The notes under the pieces: model-generated
The model's database searches: none
Told to the model about the DNA's origin: nothing
What the model saw: only the letters and a program-made list of their open reading frames with translations
Translations under genes and position numbers: made by a program
In this document: positions 43,852-52,918 of the stretch, piece after piece
Layout: the number at the start of each line of letters is the position of its first letter
Numbering within the stretch: the first letter of the stretch is position 1
Origin: JAOACQ01 sp049968515
GTDB taxonomy: Bacteria > Spirochaetota > Brevinematia > Brevinematales > JAOACQ01
Length of the DNA: 64,000 nt
Assembly (NCBI GenBank): GCA_049968515.1
Contig: JBMFQR010000007.1
Span: forward strand, 13,968 to 77,967
Direction: 5' to 3'

Positions 43852-44132
43852 AAAACTGGCTGATTATTTATGACATATCTAATGAAAAAAGGCTTCAAAA
43901 GATTGCAAAGATTATGGAGGGTTATGGCACAAGAGTTCAAAAATCAGTTTTTGAGATGATTGCAGAAGAAAAAATAATAAAAAAACTGATGACAGAAGTA
44001 AAAAACATAATTGACGAAAATGAGGATTTTGTAGTATATTTTGATATATGCAATGAAGACTGGCAGAAACAGATAAAATATGGTCGTGGAAAATTTGAAA
44101 TAATGGAAAATGAAAATTATACTATAATCTGA
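43848..44132 (+). CDS. cas2: CRISPR-associated Cas2, second copy
   Basis: A 94-aa Cas2 with 'WLIIYDISNEKRLQKIAKIM' and 'YGTRVQKSVFEM', aligning over the whole length with the first copy but clearly diverged, mostly in the C-terminal half. ATGA overlap (4 nt) with the first copy means tight translational coupling. A tandem pair suggests either a heteromeric Cas2 or copies from two adaptation modules. Confidence 0.9.
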   Translation: MKNWLIIYDISNEKRLQKIAKIMEGYGTRVQKSVFEMIAEEKIIKKLMTEVKNIIDENEDFVVYFDICNEDWQKQIKYGRGKFEIMENENYTII

Positions 44133-44147
44133 AGAGAGATACAATGA

Positions 44148-44305
44148 TTTCGCCAACCTCTTAAAACCTTAAAAAGGTAAAATTTTTAAATAAGGTATGT
44201 GCGAAAGTGTTAACTTTATATCTTATAAAGAATAGAATTGCAAGATGGAATGCCTTTTATCTAATTTTCGGTTTAATCTTAAATTTATGGAGGAGGTTGG
44301 CGAAA
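44148..44305. repeat. 13-bp inverted repeats downstream of cas2
   Basis: TTTCGCCAACCTC (44148-44160) and its exact complement GAGGTTGGCGAAA (44293-44305) bracket 132 nt of AT-rich non-coding DNA. This is where a CRISPR array would be expected, but no repeated unit is present. The 438-nt gap 44133-44570 otherwise holds the right direct repeat and the cysS promoter. Confidence 0.55.
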
Positions 44306-44390
44306 ATTTATTTATCTAAGTAACATTATTAAGCTCTGGGAAATAATGCTGTAAGAATGACCTGACCTGAATAAGGGATTAAGAATGGCA

Positions 44391-44434
44391 GTTGAAAGTT
44401 TACAAAGCTAAAAGTTAAGACCTATAGAAATGCA
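44391..44434. repeat. 44-bp direct repeat, right copy flanking the cas island
   Basis: Same 44-nt sequence as at 32683-32726 with one substitution, same orientation. It lies 258 nt after the second cas2 and before the cysS promoter, marking the right edge of the accessory island. Confidence 0.9.
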
Positions 44435-44493
44435 GGGAATTGACAACAAAACTTTGTGTTAAAATCGCCCTATTACAATCTCTCTAAACATGT

Positions 44494-44522
44494 TTGAATT
44501 TTCAAATCTCTGAAATTATAAT
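44494..44522 (+). promoter_or_regulatory. Promoter of cysS
   Basis: TTGAAT (44494-44499), a 17-nt spacer and TATAAT (44517-44522), about 50 nt before the cysS ATG, which has its own ribosome site GTGAGGT. Confidence 0.75.
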
Positions 44523-44570
44523 GTTATGGAAGGAATTTTTATTCCTTAAACAAGAAGTTGTGAGGTAAAA

Positions 44571-45977
44571 ATGCCTATCTATTTCTATAATAGTCTGACC
44601 AGAAAAAAGGAAGAGTTTATACCAATAAAATCAGATGAAGTAAGAATGTACACCTGCGGACCAACTGTTTATAACTTTGCCCATATAGGCAATCTTCGTA
44701 CATTTATTTTTGAAGACCTGCTTCACAGATGGCTTGAATATAGAGGGTATAAAGTCATACAGGTGATGAACCTTACCGATGTAGATGACAAAACTATAAA
44801 GAATTCAATGGCGAACAATATGAGTTTGAAGGAATATACTGACTTTTACAAAAAGGCGTTTTTTGAGGACATAAAGACATTAAATATCAAACCAGCAAGC
44901 TTTTACCCTGCCGCCACAGAATACATAGACGAAATGATAAAGGTAATTTCAGTTCTACTTGAAAAAGGCTATGCATACGAAACAAGCGATGGGATATATT
45001 TTAAGATTTCAGCCTTTCCAGAATATGGCAAACTTGCCCATCTTAATAAGGAAAGCCTGAAGGCAGGGGCAAGTGGTAGAATTTCAAGTGACGAGTATGA
45101 CAAAGAAAGCGTCTCTGATTTCGCATTATGGAAAAAATGGACACCAGAAGATGGAGAAGTTAAGTGGAATTCACCCTTTGGTGAAGGTAGACCGGGCTGG
45201 CATATAGAATGCTCTGTAATGAGTATGAAGCTTCTTGGAGAAACCATTGACATCCACTGTGGAGGAATTGACAATCTCTTTCCCCATCACGAAAATGAAA
45301 TAGCTCAAAGTGAGGCTTATACCGGAAAAAAATTTGTCAACTACTGGATGCATTCGGTACACCTTATAGTTGATGGAGAAAAGATGTCAAAATCAAAAGG
45401 CAACTTTTACACCCTAAGAGACCTTCTCTCCAAAGGCTTTTCCCCAAGAGTAATAAGATATGCTCTTATCTCCACACATTATAGAAAACCATTGAATTTT
45501 ACATTTGATTTGCTCAAACAATCAGAATCATCACTTAAAAGAATTGACGATTTTATCTTTGCACTTGAAAATATTAATAAAACTGGTGAAATTGACACAT
45601 TTCTAAAAGAGATACTTGATGGTTACGTCAGGGAGTTTGAAAATGCGATGGATGATGACCTTAATATCTCCGAAGCACTGGCAGCAATTTTTGAACTGAT
45701 AAATAAATATTATGAAAATTTTGAGAGAGCTACAAAAGAGATGGCTATTATGGTCATCTCTACTTTAAAAAAACTTGATAGTGTTTTAGGATTTATCTTC
45801 TGGAATGAAACTGACAATGAATTGACAGACGAAGAAAAAAAGCTTATTGAAGAAAGAATTATGGCAAAAAGGGAAAAGAATTATAGAAGAGCTGATGAAA
45901 TAAGGCAAATTCTATATTCAAAAGGCATTGAACTTAGAGACACAAAAGATGGAGTGGTATGGAAAAGAATTAAATGA
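44571..45977 (+). CDS. cysS: Cysteinyl-tRNA synthetase
   Basis: A 468-aa class I synthetase charging tRNA-Cys. It has 'MYTCGPTVYNFAHIGNLRT' (zinc Cys and HIGH-type motif HIGN), 'GRPGWHIECSVMS', 'DIHCGGIDNLFPHHENE' with further zinc ligands, and 'EKMSKSKGNF' (KMSKS at about 271-275). Full family length. It ends 3 nt from the convergent FliD-like gene. Confidence 0.97.
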   Translation: MPIYFYNSLTRKKEEFIPIKSDEVRMYTCGPTVYNFAHIGNLRTFIFEDLLHRWLEYRGYKVIQVMNLTDVDDKTIKNSMANNMSLKEYTDFYKKAFFEDIKTLNIKPASFYPAATEYIDEMIKVISVLLEKGYAYETSDGIYFKISAFPEYGKLAHLNKESLKAGASGRISSDEYDKESVSDFALWKKWTPEDGEVKWNSPFGEGRPGWHIECSVMSMKLLGETIDIHCGGIDNLFPHHENEIAQSEAYTGKKFVNYWMHSVHLIVDGEKMSKSKGNFYTLRDLLSKGFSPRVIRYALISTHYRKPLNFTFDLLKQSESSLKRIDDFIFALENINKTGEIDTFLKEILDGYVREFENAMDDDLNISEALAAIFELINKYYENFERATKEMAIMVISTLKKLDSVLGFIFWNETDNELTDEEKKLIEERIMAKREKNYRRADEIRQILYSKGIELRDTKDGVVWKRIK

Positions 45978-45980
45978 TAA

Positions 45981-48059
45981 CTATTGCTGCTGCTGATACT
46001 TAAACTGATTATTCAGCCACTTTTGCTTTGCCTCTGTTTCTGAAAGTTCCTGATTCATCTTTCCATATTTTCTGCGGAGTTCAAGTTCGTAGTCAGCAAG
46101 TTTAGCATTCATTTCATCCACATCTTTCTGGACTTCTTTTATTTTTCTTTCATTGGAGGCTATTCTCATCTGAATAAATCCTGTATTCCCCAAAGCTGTT
46201 CTCAAGCTTTGATTTACACTTACGGCTGCTCCACTCTCTTTAACAAGATCACCATCAAGATCGTTTGCAAACAACTCCTCAACCCCTTCGAGTTTTGTTT
46301 TCAAAACACTTTTAAGTTTATCAAGGTCAACCTGTAACAACCCCATTTTGGCTGATTGCCACTCTTCTGAATTCGCATTAAATGAACCGGATTTTTTAGT
46401 ATAGATACCCATTTGCTCAAATACAGCGAGTTCTTTTTCATACCTTGTTTTGTAAGAATTTCCAGCAATCTGGCGTAATTTGTTCTTCAAAGAGATAAAA
46501 CTATTCTCAGTCTGAAAAACACCATTCTTTAAGTTTTCAGCACTTCTCTGATGAAGGGGGGTTCTGTCAAGGTTTGGTTCTGTCACGATATAAAGATACT
46601 CCATAACCTGATTATAGGCATTAACCCAATCAAGAATCGCATCCTCTATCTTTTTGTAATCATAATCAACCCTTATAGTAATGGGAGATTCAGTTTTGTT
46701 CTTCAGGTTCAGGGTGACCCCATCTATCACATCATCTATTTGATTCTTGTCTCTTTTAATTTCCACGCCATCAAGCTCTATATCAGCATCCGATGCCCTT
46801 GTAATGTAATTTTTCGGTATAAATTTTTCCTCTTCAGGTCTTGCAAAGATTTTGAAATTTGCAATCTTGACCTCTCTGTCAGTATTTCTATTTTCAAGCT
46901 CAACCTTTTCTATGTTATTATTCTTAAATTTGTCAAGAGAAAATACATAATTTCCATTTGTAGAAAATTGATAAACTGCTTTTGTACCATTTGTAAAATA
47001 AACTGTAAGATAATCAAAAAAATTTGAAATAATCTCTTTTGGCTTTTCTTCATAATCAAGTATCAAACTACCACCACCCACCTCAACATTGCTTATCTTT
47101 ACAGCCTCCATAAGGACAAGCTCACCATTTCCGTTGGTAAAAAATATCTTTTGCGGAGCCTTTTCGTCTCTCAGATTAATTTCAAAATCGAGTGAAAGCA
47201 AATACCCCTCTTTTACATCTTCTGAAATATTTTTCTCCACCTTTGTTCCAGGGGGAAGAGATATAGCATTTTTTGTCACAACAGGAGAACCCGAAATGAC
47301 TTTTATGTTATCAAAGTAGATATTTTTTTCATATTTTTTCTCATCAGATTTTGTAAGCATCCCTATCTGTAAAAGTGTTTCAAGATTTCCAGAAATTGAA
47401 ATCCTGTTGTCTTTCCCTGTTTTCTTGCCTGAAAGTACAAGTATGGCAGTAGTTGAAGTGTCATTAACTATTCTTGCTTCCAAAAGATCCGGAGCAACAT
47501 TTTTCAAAACCTCATAGAGGGTATAGATTGTGCCTCCTTTGAAAATTACATTGACAGATTCCTTGCCAATTGTAATTTTAAATTCTGACGGAGGAAGAAT
47601 CTTATTTTTTTCTATGGAATCACTCATAAAAGAATCGGGTTGGGCTATCTCATTTATCTTTACTTTATAATCCTCCTTCTTTGCCCTTCTCGTAGCATAA
47701 ACCTCAATTACATTCTCATCTGGAGAAATTCCTTGCATTTCTTTGAATGGAGATTGAAAATCATAAAGTTTTTTTGACTTCTCATCAAGATTTCTTATAT
47801 AGCCAGAAATATCCCTTGAAATTGAATTCTCAAGCTTATAATCCTCGATTTCAAGCTTCTTTTTTTCAATCGGAATTTGCTTTACATAGAGAAGCTTCTG
47901 GATAATATCCTCTGTATCAATCTTTTCCTTCATTCCGGGTAAAGGAACAAATACCTTTGAACTCTGTTGCTGCTCCTCCTTCTTCGTATCTTTTAAGGCT
48001 GGAAATAATAAACTGGTTGAAAAGAAAAGAACACAAAAGAAAAGAAAAAATTTCTTCAT
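45981..48059 (-). CDS. FliD-like flagellar hook-associated protein with Sec signal peptide
   Basis: A 692-aa protein. After a clear N-terminal signal peptide ('MKKFFLFFCVLFFSTSLLF') come a FliD N-terminal-type helix ('DTEDIIQKLLYVKQIPIEKK'), beta-rich middle domains, and a FliD C-terminal region ('ILDWVNAYNQVMEYLY', 'FEQMGIYTKKSGSFN', final coiled coil). FliD caps the flagellar filament and normally leaves through the flagellar export channel without a cleaved signal. Export by Sec to the periplasm, where spirochaete filaments lie, would be unusual. ATG 48059 follows AGAGGGG. Confidence 0.8.
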   Translation of the reverse strand: MKKFFLFFCVLFFSTSLLFPALKDTKKEEQQQSSKVFVPLPGMKEKIDTEDIIQKLLYVKQIPIEKKKLEIEDYKLENSISRDISGYIRNLDEKSKKLYDFQSPFKEMQGISPDENVIEVYATRRAKKEDYKVKINEIAQPDSFMSDSIEKNKILPPSEFKITIGKESVNVIFKGGTIYTLYEVLKNVAPDLLEARIVNDTSTTAILVLSGKKTGKDNRISISGNLETLLQIGMLTKSDEKKYEKNIYFDNIKVISGSPVVTKNAISLPPGTKVEKNISEDVKEGYLLSLDFEINLRDEKAPQKIFFTNGNGELVLMEAVKISNVEVGGGSLILDYEEKPKEIISNFFDYLTVYFTNGTKAVYQFSTNGNYVFSLDKFKNNNIEKVELENRNTDREVKIANFKIFARPEEEKFIPKNYITRASDADIELDGVEIKRDKNQIDDVIDGVTLNLKNKTESPITIRVDYDYKKIEDAILDWVNAYNQVMEYLYIVTEPNLDRTPLHQRSAENLKNGVFQTENSFISLKNKLRQIAGNSYKTRYEKELAVFEQMGIYTKKSGSFNANSEEWQSAKMGLLQVDLDKLKSVLKTKLEGVEELFANDLDGDLVKESGAAVSVNQSLRTALGNTGFIQMRIASNERKIKEVQKDVDEMNAKLADYELELRRKYGKMNQELSETEAKQKWLNNQFKYQQQQ

Positions 48060-48217
48060 TTTCCCCTCTATATATAAATACGGCTTTCTTTTTTAATTTC
48101 GGAACTTTCCAGCCTATAATTACTAATTTTCTAAAAAAGAGGGGAAATTTATCTAAGTCTCCCCCCATGCAGAAAAACCTCTAAATTTCCACATGGAGGG
48201 ATAAAAAAACTAAAAAA

Positions 48218-49219
48218 TTACTTTAACGCTGCCATAATATCCGGTGCCTGTCCTGCACTTCCAAGCACATTTTTATTTTTCTGCATATACATATTCTTTA
48301 AAGCCTCTCTTGCAGGACCAAGATACTTTCTCGGGTCAAATTCTTCAGGTTTGGTGGCCAAAACTTCTCTTATCTTTGCTGTCATCACAAGTCTGCCATC
48401 AGAATCAATATTTATCTTACATACAGCAGATCTTGCAGCCTCTCTTAACTGATCCTCCGGAATTCCAATTGAGCCCTTTAAAGCACCACCATATTTATTG
48501 ATTGTCTCAACTGCATCCTGTGGAACAGAAGAAGAACCATGTAAAACAATCGGAAAACCGGGTATCCTCTTCTCTATCTCGTGAAGTATATCAAGCCTTA
48601 TTTCTGGCTTCTGTCCCGGCTTGAACTTATAAGCCCCATGAGATGTACCTATCGCAATAGCAAGAGAATCAACTCCTGTCTTTTTCACAAAGTCTTCCAC
48701 TTCTTCGGGCCTTGTGTAAGTATGTTGTTCGGCTTTAACATCATCCTCTACACCCGCAAGAACCCCAAGCTCACCCTCAACTGTAACATCAAATTGATGA
48801 GCATACTCCACAACCTTTCTGGTCAATGCAACATTCTCTTCATAAGGAAGATGTGAGCCATCAATCATAACCGAAGAAAAACCATTGTCAATACAGGATT
48901 TGCAGATTTCAAAATCTCCACCATGATCAAGATGCAGAGCAATGGGTATCTCACCAAGTCCATTCTCCCTTGCTATTCTTTTCATCATCTCGATAGCACC
49001 CTGCCCCATATATCTAAGAAGGGTCTGATCGGCATAATCTCTCGCCCCTTTTGAAACCTGAAGTATCACAGGTGATTGTGTCTCAAGACAGGCAGTTACT
49101 ATAGCCTGAAGCTGCTCCATATTGTTAAAGTTGTAAGCTGGAACTGCAAAACCTTTTTTCATAGCAATTTCAAACATCTTTTTAGTGTTCACAAAACCCA
49201 AACTCTTGTAACTAACCAT
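48218..49219 (-). CDS. fba: Class II fructose-bisphosphate aldolase
   Basis: A 333-aa zinc enzyme of glycolysis and gluconeogenesis. It has 'ALHLDHGGDFEICKSCIDNG' (zinc His), 'MIDGSHLPYEENVALTR', 'EGELGVLAGVEDDV' and 'VLHGSSSVPQDAVE'. It belongs to the longer class II type with a C-terminal extension ('RKYLGPAREALKNMY'). ATG 49219 lies 7 nt after AGGAG; a TTG at 49225 is the longer alternative. It is a single gene here. Confidence 0.95.
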   Translation of the reverse strand: MVSYKSLGFVNTKKMFEIAMKKGFAVPAYNFNNMEQLQAIVTACLETQSPVILQVSKGARDYADQTLLRYMGQGAIEMMKRIARENGLGEIPIALHLDHGGDFEICKSCIDNGFSSVMIDGSHLPYEENVALTRKVVEYAHQFDVTVEGELGVLAGVEDDVKAEQHTYTRPEEVEDFVKKTGVDSLAIAIGTSHGAYKFKPGQKPEIRLDILHEIEKRIPGFPIVLHGSSSVPQDAVETINKYGGALKGSIGIPEDQLREAARSAVCKINIDSDGRLVMTAKIREVLATKPEEFDPRKYLGPAREALKNMYMQKNKNVLGSAGQAPDIMAALK

Positions 49220-49499
49220 ACTCAAACTCCTATGTTAAAAAAATTTTTTACCAGAATCAAAATTTCCTACAGAAAATAAAATGATAAACATCTATACAAC
49301 TATTGAGAAATATTAATTATTATAATATTTCTTTCATTAAAAATCAAGTTATGCTTCAAAATAATTGAGTTTCTCAATGTTCAACGACACCACATACTAT
49401 CTACCTGCAACCTTACAAAAAATTGTAAAACTAAGGTTTAATATTTTTTGAAAAAAAGATATGTCCACCTTAAAATATAACCTTAAAAGGAGTAAGTCT

Positions 49500-50777
49500 A
49501 TGCAAATTAAAGATCTAAAATCTAAGGCTCTTACATACCATAAAAATCCTTCATCATTTCACGGGGGCAAAATAGAGGTAATTCCAAAGGTTTCCGTAAG
49601 AAAAAAGGGTGAACTTTCCCTCGCATACACACCGGGTGTGGCCTTTCCCTGTATTGAAATAGAAAAAGAAGAGGAAAAGATTTATGAATATACCTCAAAG
49701 AGCAATAGCATATTTGTTGTGAGTGACGGAAGTGCTGTTTTAGGTCTCGGGAATATTGGTCACAAAGCCTCATTACCTGTGATGGAAGGCAAGGCTTTGT
49801 TGTTTAAAATTTTTGGTGGCATTGATGCCTACCCAGTAATCCTTAAAACCCAGAATGTTGATGAGATTGTTGACACAGTAGTAAAAATTGCCGATGGAAC
49901 CGGCGGAATAAATCTTGAAGACATATCTGCCCCAAGATGTTTTGAAGTGGAAGAAAGGCTTTCTAACATTCTTGACATACCTGTTTTTCATGATGACCAG
50001 CATGGGACAGCAGTTGTTACACTTGCTGGACTTTACAATAGCCTTAAACTTACAGGCAAAAGCCTCGAAAATATCAAAATCGTTATCAATGGAAGTGGTG
50101 CTGCCGGTATAGCAGTAGCAAATTTACTTTTATATGCAGGGGCAAGAAATATTATTCTCTGTGACAGAAAAGGTATAATTTACGATGGCAGAGAAGAAGA
50201 TATGAATGAATGGAAGGCAAAGATTGCAAAAAGAACAAATAACGATAAGCTTAAGGGCGATCTTTCAAAAGCCCTCGAAGGAGCTGATATTTTCATAGGG
50301 GTTTCTGCAAAGGGTGTGTTAACTGGAGAAATGATAAGGAAAATGGCAGAAAAGCCAGTAATCTTTGCAATGGCAAATCCCGATCCAGAGATCCTGCCTG
50401 ATGAGGCATACAGAAATGGCGCATTTATTGTAGCAACCGGTCGAAGCGATTTCCCAAATCAGGTTAACAATTGCCTTGCATTTCCCGGCATTTTCAGAGG
50501 ACTCCTTGACACAAGAGCGAAGAAAGTGACAGATGGAATTAAACTCGCAGCAGCAAAGGCAATAGCCGGAAGGGTAAAAGAAAGGGAGCTTTTCAAAGAA
50601 AAGAAGATTATACCTTCTGTATATGACTTTGAGCTTTATGCACTGACAGCAGAGGCTGTTGCAGAAGAGGTTAAAAGAGAGAATCTTGCAAGAGTTTTTC
50701 CTGAAGAGGGTGAAGTCTACAAAAAGACTAAAAAAATTCTAAAAAGCAACAGGAAGAGATTTTTTTTAAACCTTTGA
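49500..50777 (+). CDS. NAD(P)-dependent malic enzyme (malate dehydrogenase, decarboxylating)
   Basis: A 425-aa short-form malic enzyme converting malate to pyruvate and CO2. Motifs: 'LAYTPGVAFPC', 'VSDGSAVLGLGNIGHKASLP', 'FHDDQHGTAVV', Rossmann 'INGSGAAGIAVANLL' and 'AMANPDPEI'. Cofactor preference cannot be read. ATG 49500 follows AAAGGAG; a longer in-frame start at 49461 lacks a ribosome site. It lacks the phosphotransacetylase-like domain of long forms. Confidence 0.94.
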   Translation: MQIKDLKSKALTYHKNPSSFHGGKIEVIPKVSVRKKGELSLAYTPGVAFPCIEIEKEEEKIYEYTSKSNSIFVVSDGSAVLGLGNIGHKASLPVMEGKALLFKIFGGIDAYPVILKTQNVDEIVDTVVKIADGTGGINLEDISAPRCFEVEERLSNILDIPVFHDDQHGTAVVTLAGLYNSLKLTGKSLENIKIVINGSGAAGIAVANLLLYAGARNIILCDRKGIIYDGREEDMNEWKAKIAKRTNNDKLKGDLSKALEGADIFIGVSAKGVLTGEMIRKMAEKPVIFAMANPDPEILPDEAYRNGAFIVATGRSDFPNQVNNCLAFPGIFRGLLDTRAKKVTDGIKLAAAKAIAGRVKERELFKEKKIIPSVYDFELYALTAEAVAEEVKRENLARVFPEEGEVYKKTKKILKSNRKRFFLNL

Positions 50778-50854
50778 TAAATCTTAACTCTCCCATTCAT
50801 CTTATAAAAATTCATTTTATTCCGATAAAACTAAAAAATCCCGGGGATTTTTAA

Positions 50855-52036
50855 ATGTTTAGATATTTAACATTATTTATCTTTATCGCTTCAATTTTAT
50901 TTTCCCAGAGCAATGGAGAATTAGCCCCCTATGTTATTTTTAAGAAGGCAAATGATTCTTACAAACTAAAAAGGTTTGAAGAGGCAAAAAAAGACTATCT
51001 TGAGATTGTAAAAAAATACCCCTACTCAAAGTACGTACCATATTCTCTATATATCTTATCAGGCATTGAAACTGACTATATAAATATTCTGGAATATCTC
51101 TCAATAATAAAAGAAAAATATCCAGACTTTGAGTACTGGACAAACTCTGTAGAAAAACTGGGAGAGATATATTATGTACTTGAAAAATATGAGGATGCAC
51201 TCTCAAATTATTCACTGATTGATACTGACACCTCTCTTTATATGCAGGGGGTAATTCTATCTTCAAAAAAATTATATTCCACTGCATCAGAGAAATTGGA
51301 GAGGCTTTTGACACAAACCACAGACAACAGGCTTGTATACAGAGCATTGATGCTTAAAATTAAAATCCTTTTTGAAACAAAGTCATACAATGATATTTTT
51401 CCGTTTTTCCAGATGGCTGTAAAATTAAAAGAATACTCTGGCGACAATGGAACAAGATTGCTATTCTATATTGGAAAGTACTATTTCTTAAGGAATGACA
51501 TCGAAAAAAACCTTGAAAAATCACTTTATGTCTTCTCTCTTCTCAAAAAACTCTACCCATTAAGTTTTGAAAGCAGCCTTGCAAACAATTATCTCTCATA
51601 CTTGAAAAAGAACAAGATTGAAAAACAGGACACCATAAGATGGGTTGCTTCTGCATATGGCGACATAAATGAGTTGCCCTATAAAAAAGATGAGGTAAGG
51701 ACTACACTCGACAGATATGAAAAAAAAGCAGAGGAAAAAGTCTCGGATGCAGAAAGTGCAATTGGCAAAGCCATCAAAGCAGATGTTATTGAATATGTGG
51801 TAAGAATAGGCGAGTATAAGGATTTAAGTGTGGCAAATATGGTGGCGATGGATATAGGAAGGCAAAAAAAGGATATATCCATTGGTGTGTTTTTCAGAAA
51901 TGACCTCTATTATCCAGAGGTAAGAGGCATAAAAGACATTGAAACCGCAAAGAATTACGCAAGAATCATAAAGTCCCTCGGCTATGATGATGTGAAAGTC
52001 ATAGAGATTTACAGGGTAGTTGAATACACAGAATAA
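50855..52036 (+). CDS. Secreted TPR protein with SPOR-like C-terminus
   Basis: A 393-aa protein with signal peptide ('MFRYLTLFIFIASILFSQS') and TPR-like helices over residues 25-270 ('AKKDYLEIVKKYPYSKYVPY'). The C-terminal domain about 305-390 has 'DVIEYVVRIGEYKDLSVANM' and 'ETAKNYARIIKSLGYDDVKV', patterned like SPOR domains. It probably acts at the periplasmic face of peptidoglycan. It follows malic enzyme by 77 nt with its own CCGGGGA site; functional linkage is not evident. Confidence 0.75.
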   Translation: MFRYLTLFIFIASILFSQSNGELAPYVIFKKANDSYKLKRFEEAKKDYLEIVKKYPYSKYVPYSLYILSGIETDYINILEYLSIIKEKYPDFEYWTNSVEKLGEIYYVLEKYEDALSNYSLIDTDTSLYMQGVILSSKKLYSTASEKLERLLTQTTDNRLVYRALMLKIKILFETKSYNDIFPFFQMAVKLKEYSGDNGTRLLFYIGKYYFLRNDIEKNLEKSLYVFSLLKKLYPLSFESSLANNYLSYLKKNKIEKQDTIRWVASAYGDINELPYKKDEVRTTLDRYEKKAEEKVSDAESAIGKAIKADVIEYVVRIGEYKDLSVANMVAMDIGRQKKDISIGVFFRNDLYYPEVRGIKDIETAKNYARIIKSLGYDDVKVIEIYRVVEYTE

Positions 52037-52069
52037 CTATCTAAAATGCCAAGATTAACCTTTACGCTA

Positions 52070-52903
52070 TCATTTTCTTGCTTCAAGGTGCTTTTCTATC
52101 CTTTCAAGCAGGCGTCTGTCTTCATCACTTATTAAAGCCTTAATCCTGTCGGTACCAAAAAACTTCCAGAATCTGTAAAGGTATATCTGATTAAGAATCG
52201 TCCTTCTTGCAGCTTCAACTATAACCTCATTTTTGCTATAAACCCCCTTGGCTGTTCTTTCATCGCTGAAATTTACAATCAAAGTTTCAGTTTTATCCAC
52301 AACAATGATTATGGAACCCGGAAGAAACTCCTCCACCCTGAAATAATTATCAAGCTGATAGGTATATATCGTAATGCCTCTCGTGTCAAGACGATAATAC
52401 GAAAAAATATTTATAAACACATTGTCTTTGAGTTTCCTTTCAAGATCATCTATAAATTCATCAATTACACTCTGTTCACTCACCCAGATATATATTTCAG
52501 TGGTGGCTCTTTCAATCATAGAAAATATTGAATTTAGTATGTTTTTTTTGCCTATTATGTTCCAGAAAAAATCTGTATTGTCAACAACAATTGACTCTTT
52601 TAAAATCTTTGAAATAAACTTTTTTGACTCGTTAAATTCACTTTCAATGTTCTTTAAGAATTCATCTATTTCCACAGGTATGTATGTATCTGGATTTGAC
52701 TTGATGATTCTTGCCCCGCCCTTCTCCACAAGGCGGTTTAACATTTCATAAACCACAGGCCTTAAAATTCCACTATTCTTGCTAAGCTGATAACCTGTAA
52801 TTGGATGTTTCTCAAGCAGGGCAAGATAAACCCTCGCTTCATTTGGAGAAAGGCCAAGTTTCTCAAAACTTTCTATCAAATCAGGTCTTTCAGATATTGC
52901 CAA
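52070..52903 (-). CDS. TrmB-family transcriptional regulator
   Basis: A 277-aa protein with an N-terminal winged helix ('FEKLGLSPNEARVYLALLEK', 'LSKNSGILRPVVYEMLNRLV') and a TrmB-type middle and C-terminal ligand region ('TTEIYIWVSEQSVIDEF', 'IYLYRFWKFFG'). In archaea and some bacteria these bind sugars and regulate uptake or central carbon genes. Target genes cannot be named, though fba and malic enzyme are near. It starts at TTG 52903 behind AAGGGGTG. Confidence 0.85.
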   Translation of the reverse strand: MAISERPDLIESFEKLGLSPNEARVYLALLEKHPITGYQLSKNSGILRPVVYEMLNRLVEKGGARIIKSNPDTYIPVEIDEFLKNIESEFNESKKFISKILKESIVVDNTDFFWNIIGKKNILNSIFSMIERATTEIYIWVSEQSVIDEFIDDLERKLKDNVFINIFSYYRLDTRGITIYTYQLDNYFRVEEFLPGSIIIVVDKTETLIVNFSDERTAKGVYSKNEVIVEAARRTILNQIYLYRFWKFFGTDRIKALISDEDRRLLERIEKHLEARK

Positions 52904-52918
52904 TTAACACACCCCTTC

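Noticed and set aside
44220..44262. A possible solitary CRISPR repeat ending in AGAATTGCAAG
   Set aside because: It occurs once, has no internal symmetry and no neighbouring copy, so there is no basis for calling an array.
48160..48201. Inverted repeat TCCCCCCATG/CATGGAGGGA between the FliD-like and fba genes
   Set aside because: It has one mismatch, a long loop and no T-tract in either direction, so terminator or operator function cannot be supported.
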